Positions 24,611 to 32,346 of a DNA stretch of 35,641 nucleotides are shown here, piece after piece. A program made the translations under genes and the position numbers. The notes beneath the pieces were generated by a model. It was not told where the DNA came from. It did no database searches and saw only the letters and a program-made list of their open reading frames with translations. Every line of letters begins with the position of its first letter. The stretch's first letter is position 1. Source of the stretch: Aquimarina pacifica (GTDB lineage Bacteria > Bacteroidota > Bacteroidia > Flavobacteriales > Flavobacteriaceae); assembly GCF_000520955.1 (NCBI RefSeq), contig NZ_JACC01000054.1, positions 1 to 35,641 of the forward strand. Reading direction: 5' to 3'.

Positions 24611-24804
24611 AAACTGTACATTTTAAGGAACTCAATAGCGAACAACAACCTGATATACAACCATTTACAACATAAATCTATTCTTCTCAAAAATATGAAC
24701 CTGACCTACATGAAGTTCTTATTCGTTTACTTTTAAATGAGTAAATGATGGATAAGAGTGGTTATATTAAAGTACTTTGTTCAACTCATTAAGACGACCT
24801 CACA
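24611..24804. other. Junction between accessory array and conserved genes
   Basis: GAACAACAACCTGATATACA (24640-24659) resembles the left ends of boundary elements (CTACAACAACACCTATAA) and follows the last remnant. No right arm is found. From here on genes are on both strands and the element family is not seen again, so this is taken as the end of the array. Confidence 0.45.
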
Positions 24805-27459
24805 TTAATTATTTTTTGTAGTATCCGCCTTTTTTTTGCTCAAAAAGCCTCCCAAAATATTTTTCGCAGTATTTTTCAATGTTTCTTTGGTATCTGTAGC
24901 TTCTGTGGTATTAGAATCTCCTTCTTCATTTTTAGACCCTCCTCCCAAGAGGTCGGTTAATACTTTTTGTCCTTGACCAACTAATTCTCCTTTTACCTTT
25001 TCTTTTTGCTTAGCTACTATTTGTTGTGTGAGCTGTTTTATAGCATCTCTGGTGTTCAAATTTATTTTTGGGTTCTTAAAATTTCCTGATATTCCCACAG
25101 GAACACCAACAGTCATGGCATCTGCCTCTTTTGGGTCTAATTGCGAAATCAAGCTTCCTACCTCGTCACCCAAATATTTTGCAGGAACATCTAAGGTCAT
25201 AGTATAATTCATATTCTGATCAAAACTATGATCACCTCCTGCAGTGATTTTTATCCCTTGGACATCAAACTCAAATGGCTCTACGTTGATTTTGCCATCA
25301 TCAAAGCTAAGATTTGTTTTAATATCCTTTAAGTTTAACTGATCAATATCTACAAAATTAAGTTGATTATCGAGCGAAGATAGCATGGGAGTCTTAGTGG
25401 TAGAAACCTGAGCATTTAGAATTTCGGCAAGTGCACTTCCTTTTAATGAAGTTAGTACAGGAATAAGACTTTCGTCTAGATTTCCGTTTAACTTCATTTG
25501 CGTAGTAATATTACCTGTAAGTGCTTGAGCAATGGGAGCCAAACTCTTTATTAGTTCAAGGTTGGTAAACGATTGTACAATATCTATTTTATCAAGATCT
25601 AGAGCCATATCAAAAGTGGGAGTTTCTGATTTTGTAGATACATTACCAGAAAACCCAATGTTTCCATCAAAAATATTTGAAGTTACGTTTTCTAAGTACG
25701 CGGTTTCATCCTTTATTTTCACAGTTCCTTTAGTGTTCTTCAGCTCTAAATTATCATAGAAAACAGTCTCTGTATCAAAATTTAATGTTGCATCAAGGAA
25801 TGAAGGAATTTTCATAGCATCATCATCTGTTGTTGCTACTGTTTTATTTTCACTTTCTCCCTGAGTAGTCTCCTCTGATTCTGATTCGCCTACCATAAAA
25901 TCATCGACAGCAAAAACAGTAGAGGCTACATCAAATTCTCCTTTGAGATCCTGTTCTGAGAACACAAAACCCATTAGGTTTTGAATGGTTCCTTTGGCCT
26001 GAAGATCAGATCTACCGGTTGTTACATCCATATTATCTAACGTTATAGTTTCTGGATTAAAACTTACGTTAGCTGTTTCTATTTTAATTTCATTAGGCAA
26101 ATCCTCAGATGCATATACGAACTTCGATATACTTGCTATACCAGAACTTTTTACATTCTGATATTGTTCTTTATCAAGAGATTCCATATCAAAATGGGTG
26201 GCAATATTTGCGGTAAGAATCCCGTTGAGTTTTTGCTCGAGCTCCATAGGATATGCTTGATTTAAATTAGCTAGGTTAAGTGTCCCATTCATTGTCATAT
26301 CCACAATCATATTTTTGGTCACATTTAACAAACTTCCTTTTGCCGCAAAAGCATCCTGATCAATCTTAAAAGTCAGATCATTAATTTTCACAAATGTATC
26401 ATCTAGTAGCCCTGTCTCATTGACAATCTGGGTATTAATATTAATATTTTCTACTGCCTTAGGTAAGTCTGGGTATTTAAAATATGCATTATTAGCCAAT
26501 ATATTAATGTCCATTTTCGGGATGTACTTCTCATCAGACTTCCCCTTTACGGTACCGCTAATAGAAAAATCTCCGTTGGTCTTAACACCACTTAAATCTT
26601 TGGTATATACCTCTGGAATCACCGCTAGAAAGTTCTTAAAATCAGAAGTTGGAGTTTTGAAACTAAGATCAACATCTGTATATGCATCTGCCAGCTGTAC
26701 AAAACCTGTAAACTCTAGAGGTAATCTATTGATCTGAAATGTATTTTCTTTAAAAATATATTTTTGATTTTCGAGATCTAGTTCTATCTCTGCGTCTAAC
26801 TTTAATTTGTTCTTATTAAGATAATTGGTCCCATCAAACACAAAAGATGCTTCTGTTTCTGTTTGTGTATCAAGAATTATTTTTTCGCCTACTGACCCAT
26901 CTCCACTATGACTAAAATGGGTCATTTCTAACATCATTTTTGTTACATCATCTCTAAACAGAATTTTACTGTCATTAATCTCATAGTGCTCCAAAGCAAA
27001 TGTAAATGCTTCTCCTTCTTCAGTATCTTTTTCCTGTACTGCATCAACACTATCATCCTTTTTAGTTACATCCATATTAGAATTACCCAAAGAATCTGTT
27101 TTAATTGCAATACTAGCCTCATCTATTATGATTTTTTGTAAACTAATCGGTTCAGAAGGATCTTTGAACAACTCCATAACGGACATATTTAAAGCTATTC
27201 TTTTTGCATAAGCCAATGTATCCCCCTCAAAAGGAGCATGATTAGTCATAGAAAACTCATCTATAACAATAGAAGCACGAGGAAAACTTCGGATAAGACT
27301 TATATCCAAATTATCCAAATCTACTTTTGCATTTACGTGCTGATTAATTTGATAAAGCACTTTATCCTGAATAGTACCCTTGAACAAAAAAGGAACAGCG
27401 ATAATAGCTACGATTAACAGCAGTAAAAGGATACCAAAAATTTTAAAAACTTTTTTCAT
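24805..27459 (-). CDS. AsmA-family membrane-anchored protein
   Basis: An 884-residue protein with one N-terminal membrane anchor (residues 5-27) and a long periplasmic part. Residues about 28-110 form the AsmA N-terminal domain (VDLDNLDISLIRSFPRASIV). The C-terminal part (about 540-790) has the beta-sheet pattern of AsmA-like lipid-transfer repeats, including FDGNIGFSGNVS and VPVGISGNFKNPKINL. Two low-complexity acidic linkers (about 130-150 and 535-560) and a Lys-rich C-terminal tail are present. AsmA/TamB-type bridge proteins move phospholipid to the outer membrane; the precise role here is inferred. Monocistronic, divergent from nothing on its left. Confidence 0.85.
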   Translation of the reverse strand: MKKVFKIFGILLLLLIVAIIAVPFLFKGTIQDKVLYQINQHVNAKVDLDNLDISLIRSFPRASIVIDEFSMTNHAPFEGDTLAYAKRIALNMSVMELFKDPSEPISLQKIIIDEASIAIKTDSLGNSNMDVTKKDDSVDAVQEKDTEEGEAFTFALEHYEINDSKILFRDDVTKMMLEMTHFSHSGDGSVGEKIILDTQTETEASFVFDGTNYLNKNKLKLDAEIELDLENQKYIFKENTFQINRLPLEFTGFVQLADAYTDVDLSFKTPTSDFKNFLAVIPEVYTKDLSGVKTNGDFSISGTVKGKSDEKYIPKMDINILANNAYFKYPDLPKAVENININTQIVNETGLLDDTFVKINDLTFKIDQDAFAAKGSLLNVTKNMIVDMTMNGTLNLANLNQAYPMELEQKLNGILTANIATHFDMESLDKEQYQNVKSSGIASISKFVYASEDLPNEIKIETANVSFNPETITLDNMDVTTGRSDLQAKGTIQNLMGFVFSEQDLKGEFDVASTVFAVDDFMVGESESEETTQGESENKTVATTDDDAMKIPSFLDATLNFDTETVFYDNLELKNTKGTVKIKDETAYLENVTSNIFDGNIGFSGNVSTKSETPTFDMALDLDKIDIVQSFTNLELIKSLAPIAQALTGNITTQMKLNGNLDESLIPVLTSLKGSALAEILNAQVSTTKTPMLSSLDNQLNFVDIDQLNLKDIKTNLSFDDGKINVEPFEFDVQGIKITAGGDHSFDQNMNYTMTLDVPAKYLGDEVGSLISQLDPKEADAMTVGVPVGISGNFKNPKINLNTRDAIKQLTQQIVAKQKEKVKGELVGQGQKVLTDLLGGGSKNEEGDSNTTEATDTKETLKNTAKNILGGFLSKKKADTTKNN

Positions 27460-27654
27460 GTGCTTTAATTTTAATACTTCTTCAAGTAGATTTTTTTTAA
27501 AAAAATTAGCGTTTTATTCAGTTAAAACTATACTATAAAGTAACGATTTCCAAAAATACATTGTTACATTTTTTACGTTAACTATTTGTTAGACTTTACA
27601 TCTAGATACTCGACAAAACCCAGAATTTTTGTTAAAATCTCGTCAAACAACCCA

Positions 27655-28392
27655 CTAAACATCTAATTCTAATTCTTCTCCTTGTTTTAATCCAAACCTT
27701 TTGCGTATTAGATGTACTCCCAGATACAATATTGGGGTATCTAATGCAGCGACCAAAACTTTAAACAAAAAACCATTAAGAAGTAGCACCGCAAAACGAT
27801 CCCAGGATATAATATTAGTAGCACATAATAAAAGTAGTACTGTTGCCGTATCTATAAACTGAGAAGAAAATGTAGAGAAATTATTACGAAGCCAAAGGTG
27901 TTTTCCTTTTGTTACTTTTTTCCAGAAATGAAAAATCTGAATATCAATATATTGGGCAAAAAGATAAGCCAGCATCGATGCAAATACTGCAATTACTGTA
28001 GCCCCAAAAACTTGATCAAAAATCGCATCATTGATAGGAGACCAAGAAGTGGCTGATACCCATGAAGCCATACTCACAATAAGTAATGAAAATAAGGAAG
28101 CAAAAATACCAGCTGTAACGATTTGGTTTGCTTTTCTTTTTCCGAATATTTCACTAATAATATCAGTAATCAAAAACGTAATCGGATAAGGTAAAATACC
28201 AACAGAAATTTCAAACGTGTAAATTCCGAAAAAATCCCAATGAAAAAATTTTTGAAAAATTAAATTAGAAACTACCAATGAAGAAATAAAAAGGGAACCT
28301 AATATAAGATATATATAGTATGCGGCACGTTTGTCTTTAAAATCTAAAGGAGTTTTGTTCAAAATAAAATCTTGATTAGTAATAGTTGGCAC
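27655..28392 (-). CDS. yhhQ: Queuosine precursor transporter, YhhQ/DUF165 family
   Basis: A 245-residue inner-membrane protein with about six hydrophobic segments. The family hallmark TDIISEIFGKRKANQIV (around residues 75-91) is present, as are SNLIFQKFF and the late helix with a conserved Asp (VAALDTPILYLGVHL). It takes up queuosine precursors such as preQ0/preQ1 for tRNA modification. The frame begins at a GTG (28390-28392), as no in-frame ATG lies near the start. It is divergent from the FolK-kinase gene, with 83 bp between. Confidence 0.85.
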   Translation of the reverse strand: MPTITNQDFILNKTPLDFKDKRAAYYIYLILGSLFISSLVVSNLIFQKFFHWDFFGIYTFEISVGILPYPITFLITDIISEIFGKRKANQIVTAGIFASLFSLLIVSMASWVSATSWSPINDAIFDQVFGATVIAVFASMLAYLFAQYIDIQIFHFWKKVTKGKHLWLRNNFSTFSSQFIDTATVLLLLCATNIISWDRFAVLLLNGFLFKVLVAALDTPILYLGVHLIRKRFGLKQGEELELDV

Positions 28393-28475
28393 AAAAATAA
28401 GGCGAAGTGGTTTTGTTTTGCTTAATTTGTTCTTAAAAATATAAAGTTCTTACCAGATCACAAACCAATATACTT

Positions 28476-29606
28476 TTGAAAACACCTCATCTTATTCATA
28501 TCTCATTAGGCAGTAACATTAGTAATCGCATAGAATTTCTTCAAAATGCCATTAATGAAGTTTATAAAACCATAGGTGATATCGTCTCTATCTCTAGAGT
28601 ATACGAGACACCTGCATGGGGTTTTAATAGTGATCCTTTTTATAATGCCTGCATTCTGGTTAGAACATTTCTTACTACTAGCGATGCACTAGATAAACTT
28701 TTAGCAATTGAAAACTTGCTTGGACGAAATAGAACAAATACTGACGGTTATCAAGCCCGAACTATTGATTTAGACATTATTTTTTCTTCTGAAGGTATTA
28801 TTGATACAAAGAAATTACAAGTACCTCATCCCCATATGCAGGATCGTAAGTTTGTTTTAGTCCCATTGGTTGATATTGCAGAAACTGAAATACATCCTGT
28901 ACTACAACAAACCGTACAGCAATTATTAACAAACACCTCGGATAACTCGACAGTTACTATAGTTTCTAACAAACTAACAAACCCAAAAAACAAGTACCTA
29001 TTATCAGAATTGCAATACATCACTATTGAGGGTAATATCGGTGCAGGCAAAACAAGTTTAGCTCAATTAATTGCCCAAGAATTCAATGCAAAACTTATTC
29101 TTGAGCGCTTTGCCGATAATCCTTTTTTACCTAAATTCTATGAGGATATGGAGCGTTATGCATTTCCTCTAGAAATGTCCTTTCTGGCTGATCGTTATCA
29201 ACGTCTACAGGATGACATTGCCCAATTTGACCTGTTTACAGATTTTGTCGTAAGTGATTATGACGTTTTTAAATCTTTAATTTTTGCTAATGTCACTCTA
29301 CAACCCGAAGAATACACCATCTATAAAAGAGTATTTGACCTCATGTATCGCAGCTTGACTAAACCGGGATTGTATGTATATCTTTATCAAAATACAGATC
29401 GTCTTCTCAAAAACATTAAAATGAGAGGGCGTGATTATGAGCAAAACATAAGTCCCGAATACCTCGACAAGATCAATACCGGATATTTGCAATTCATAAA
29501 AATGCAACAAAAACTCAATGTTAAAGTGATAGATGTATCAGAAAGAGATTTTATAGCTAATCGAGGGGACTATATTTGGATTCTTGATCAAATCATTAGT
29601 ACCTAA
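28476..29606 (+). CDS. folK: FolK-deoxynucleoside kinase fusion
   Basis: A 376-residue bifunctional protein. Residues 1-150 are HPPK (FolK): HISLGSN at the start, the SRVYETPAWG loop, RTIDLDIIF and VPHPHMQDRKFVLVPL. This enzyme pyrophosphorylates 6-hydroxymethyl-dihydropterin in folate synthesis. Residues about 180-376 are a deoxynucleoside kinase: P-loop EGNIGAGKTS (185-194), FLADRYQRLQ and the RGRDYE lid region. The fusion is known in Flavobacteriia. The start is a TTG (28476) because no ATG precedes the conserved HPPK sequence. That TTG lies within TACTTTTG, which looks like a -7 box. Confidence 0.9.
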   Translation: MKTPHLIHISLGSNISNRIEFLQNAINEVYKTIGDIVSISRVYETPAWGFNSDPFYNACILVRTFLTTSDALDKLLAIENLLGRNRTNTDGYQARTIDLDIIFSSEGIIDTKKLQVPHPHMQDRKFVLVPLVDIAETEIHPVLQQTVQQLLTNTSDNSTVTIVSNKLTNPKNKYLLSELQYITIEGNIGAGKTSLAQLIAQEFNAKLILERFADNPFLPKFYEDMERYAFPLEMSFLADRYQRLQDDIAQFDLFTDFVVSDYDVFKSLIFANVTLQPEEYTIYKRVFDLMYRSLTKPGLYVYLYQNTDRLLKNIKMRGRDYEQNISPEYLDKINTGYLQFIKMQQKLNVKVIDVSERDFIANRGDYIWILDQIIST

Positions 29607-29644
29607 ACAAAACCTGTCAAGAACATAATTTAGACTAAGAAAAA

Positions 29645-30193
29645 TTACGACGTTTTGGTCATTTTAGAAAACAAATCCCATAGCACAACCCCAGCACTAA
29701 CGGCTATATTTAGAGAATGCTTACTCCCATATTGCGGGATCTCTATAACCGAATCACTTTCAGAAACAACTTCTTGCTGTACACCTTTCACCTCATTTCC
29801 AAAAACCACAGCATATGTTACATCAGGGCTTTCGGGAACAAATTCATGAAGCATACTTGCATTTTCTGCCTGTTCGATGGCAAGAATTTTTATGTTTTGA
29901 GATTTCAGGTTATTAATTAGTGTTAATGTATCCTCGTAATACTCCCAATCCACAGTATCTGTTGCTCCCAGTGCAGTTTTCTGAATATCTTTATGCGGTG
30001 GTGTTGCTGTAATACCACATAGATATATTTTCTGTATCAAAAAAGCATCAGAAGTTCTAAAAACCGAACCTATATTATTAAGACTCCTTATATTATCCAA
30101 AATAACGATCAAAGGTGTTTTTGCTGCAGCCTTAAATTCTGCCGTCGTTTTACGATCAAGTTCGCTGTTTTTGAGTTTTCTATTTTTTTCCAT
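29645..30193 (-). CDS. TrmH/SpoU-family RNA 2'-O-methyltransferase
   Basis: A 182-residue SPOUT methyltransferase. Motif 1 (DNIRSLNNIGSVFRTSDAF), motif 2 (VVFGNEVKGV) and motif 3 (IPQYGSKHSLNIAVSAG) are all present and form the SAM-binding knot. It methylates a ribose in tRNA or rRNA; the position cannot be told. It converges with the FolK fusion gene, 38 bp apart. Its upstream region has an exact consensus promoter placing the transcript start at or near the start codon. Confidence 0.92.
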   Translation of the reverse strand: MEKNRKLKNSELDRKTTAEFKAAAKTPLIVILDNIRSLNNIGSVFRTSDAFLIQKIYLCGITATPPHKDIQKTALGATDTVDWEYYEDTLTLINNLKSQNIKILAIEQAENASMLHEFVPESPDVTYAVVFGNEVKGVQQEVVSESDSVIEIPQYGSKHSLNIAVSAGVVLWDLFSKMTKTS

Positions 30194-30198
30194 TGCTG

Positions 30199-30229
30199 CA
30201 AAAGTAGTATTTACACCAAAACCTACAAA
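30199..30229 (-). promoter_or_regulatory. Consensus Bacteroidota promoter of the TrmH gene
   Basis: On the minus strand TTTG (30229-30226) and TACTTTTG (30206-30199) are separated by exactly 19 bases. The -7 box ends five bases before the ATG, so the transcript would be leaderless or nearly so. Confidence 0.75.
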
Positions 30230-30501
30230 GGTTTACTTTACACCATACATGAAAACCTACTTATATGATAAATTAGAAAATCTATGACAGTCTCAAACTA
30301 AGAAAACATAAGTATTTATTATATCCTAGCCTCATTGCGAGGTCCTAACACATAAATTGAATTAAAAAAGTGTTCCTTTTTGACCTTCATTTCGAAAAAA
30401 AAGAAAAATCCCTGAAAACTGGGTGTTAAAAAAAAGACATTATAATGATCTTGCCTTATAAACACTTTTCGAGGTAAAACCACTTAAATTCACACCTAAT
30501 T
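30230..30501. other. Intergenic region upstream of radical SAM gene
   Basis: About 270 bp, AT-rich, between the minus-strand TrmH promoter and the + strand radical SAM gene. It should hold the promoter of the latter, but no clear TTTG/TAnnTTTG pair was found. No gene or repeat is seen. Confidence 0.4.
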
Positions 30502-31602
30502 ATGGCCAAACAAAACCTAAAAGAATACTTACAAGATCCATTTTTAAACACTTTGTTTCAAGAAATTCGTCAAGCTGGAGCTGTTAAATCTATTTTAGTA
30601 GACATTACGCACACCTGCAATATCAGATGTGAGGGATGCTATTTTTTTGCAGAAGATATGGACAAAATGAAAGCTCCAAAAGACGAACATGTTTTTGATG
30701 ACTTTATTTCTCAAGAAAAAGCAAGAGGAACAAATTTCGTGACTGTTACAGGAGGAGAACCAAGTCTGAAACTTCCTAGGTTAAAAAAATTACATGATAA
30801 TTTTAACACTACCGTTGTAACAAATGGCTTAAGAAAAATACCTGTAGAAGGTTTTGAAGATCTCCCAATTGGTTTATCTGTTTGGGGTGACCACGAAACA
30901 GACACGCGATTAAGAGGAGGAGGTAAAATTGAAGTTTTTAAAAAGGCTTTAAAAAATTATAAAGATGACCCGAGAGTAATGCTTTATTATACCACCACAC
31001 CTGGCAATGCTCATGAAATTGAAAGTGTTGTTGAGCAAGGCGTTCAAAATGGTCTCCCAATTCTATTTAGCTATTATGGTGATATATCGAATAAAGGGGG
31101 TGATATTGATCATAACAGGGGGTTTGGCGAAGTTAGATCCAATATTGATAAAATGATAGAGAAATACCCTCACATGATTATGACTTCTTCTTATCTATCA
31201 AAAGTAATCTCAACAGGAATGCTCTATAATGAAAAATGGGGTTATGAAAATTGCTGTAGCGTTTCTGTAGATAATGATAAAAATGCCGAAAAATTAAAAA
31301 ATGGCAAACCGTTTAACCCTCATTTTAATGCATACAATCCCGACCTTGCTTCTACCAGAAGATGTTGTATCGGAGAAGAAAGAGATTGTGATAATTGCTA
31401 TGATCTTTGGGCCCATTATTCATGGATAATGCTTAACATGCGAAAACATCTTGGCTCCAAACAAGAATTTACAAACTGGCTTACATCAATGTATTCTTTT
31501 TATTTAATTAATAGATTGGTAGATTTCGAAAAAGGGATGACCTATGTAGCCGAAATGAATAAAAGGATAGGAATACTAACTAAAAAAGAATTGGTGTCAT
31601 AA
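30502..31602 (+). CDS. Radical SAM protein with extra cysteine clusters
   Basis: A 366-residue radical SAM enzyme. The [4Fe-4S] cluster motif is C39-NIR-C43-EG-C46, followed by the aromatic residue typical of the site (CYFF). The GGEP motif lies near 84-87. Beyond the barrel, Cys251-Cys252, then Cys288-Cys289, Cys296 and Cys299 (RRCCIGEERDCDNC) could bind a second iron-sulfur cluster, though it is not a canonical SPASM domain. Substrate unknown. It overlaps the thioesterase gene by one base (TAATG), so the two are co-translated and probably act on a related substrate. Confidence 0.85.
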   Translation: MAKQNLKEYLQDPFLNTLFQEIRQAGAVKSILVDITHTCNIRCEGCYFFAEDMDKMKAPKDEHVFDDFISQEKARGTNFVTVTGGEPSLKLPRLKKLHDNFNTTVVTNGLRKIPVEGFEDLPIGLSVWGDHETDTRLRGGGKIEVFKKALKNYKDDPRVMLYYTTTPGNAHEIESVVEQGVQNGLPILFSYYGDISNKGGDIDHNRGFGEVRSNIDKMIEKYPHMIMTSSYLSKVISTGMLYNEKWGYENCCSVSVDNDKNAEKLKNGKPFNPHFNAYNPDLASTRRCCIGEERDCDNCYDLWAHYSWIMLNMRKHLGSKQEFTNWLTSMYSFYLINRLVDFEKGMTYVAEMNKRIGILTKKELVS

Positions 31603-32192
31603 TGATTGATTTTGAAGAAAGTTTTGAGAACATGTTAGACATTGAATCTTTCAGGCTTCCCTTCGGAATTGGTTCTGGAAGAACAATTGTTGGGGATAAT
31701 TCGAAATTGTCTCTTAAATTTAAAGCAAACATCCTCGAAAAAAAAATTATTGCTAAGGTTACCATTCCTTTTCATGAAAATTTACAAGGTCCTCCTTTAC
31801 ATGCTCATGGAGGCCTTAGCTCCTATTTACTAGATGAAGCCATGGGTACCACCGTTTTTGCAATGGGATCACCCGGAGGAGCCTCTAAGCTTTCTTTTTC
31901 GCTTCACAAAATGGTACCTTTTGATAAAGAATTAACAATACAATCTATCATTGTGAATCAAACCGATAACGAGACTCAGGTTAATAGTATGCTTTTAGCA
32001 GACAACAAAATACTTGTGAAAGGAACTGGTATTTTTAAAACAATTCCTATTAACAAACTATCATTGTTATTTAAAATTTCTCCTCATGCAAAAGATGAGT
32101 TTTTTACATATATTCAGACTTTTATGAATAATAACCCAGATTTTCAATCCAATTACTTTAGTTCAATACTACATAATTTTGATTCGTTATAA
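31602..32192 (+). CDS. Hotdog-fold thioesterase (PaaI/4HBT type)
   Basis: A 196-residue protein. Residues about 55-145 are a hotdog fold: PPLHAHGGLSSYLLDEAMGT gives the helix with the catalytic-type HGG and Asp/Glu, followed by KLSFSLHKMVPFDKELTI and GTGIFKTI. The acyl-CoA or acyl-carrier substrate is unknown. It starts inside the stop codon of the radical SAM gene. The C-terminal 40 residues extend beyond the fold. A hairpin (32190-32207) and a weak terminator follow. Confidence 0.82.
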   Translation: MIDFEESFENMLDIESFRLPFGIGSGRTIVGDNSKLSLKFKANILEKKIIAKVTIPFHENLQGPPLHAHGGLSSYLLDEAMGTTVFAMGSPGGASKLSFSLHKMVPFDKELTIQSIIVNQTDNETQVNSMLLADNKILVKGTGIFKTIPINKLSLLFKISPHAKDEFFTYIQTFMNNNPDFQSNYFSSILHNFDSL

Positions 32193-32210
32193 AGGACCAT
32201 AATCCTTTGT

Positions 32211-32238
32211 GGTAATCACCCTACTAAAATTACCTTTT
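32211..32238 (+). terminator. Weak terminator after the thioesterase gene
   Basis: GGTAAT (32211-32216) pairs with ATTACC (32229-32234), followed by TTTT. Just before, AAAGGA and TCCTTT (32190-32207) form another small hairpin. Confidence 0.4.
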
Positions 32239-32346
32239 CAAACATGCATTAAAATGTGAATAAAAATGAATAACTAATAATCACCTATTTCACAAAAATA
32301 TTAGAGAATAGTTAATTTAGCAGCATTCCTAAAATTGATGAGTTGT

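Noticed and set aside
1..24700. CRISPR array made of the repeated elements
   Set aside because: Repeats are long, imperfect, irregularly spaced and separated by genes, not by short spacers.
25532..26737. Plus-strand reading frames opposite the AsmA gene
   Set aside because: Shadows of the minus-strand gene; no start context or family resemblance.
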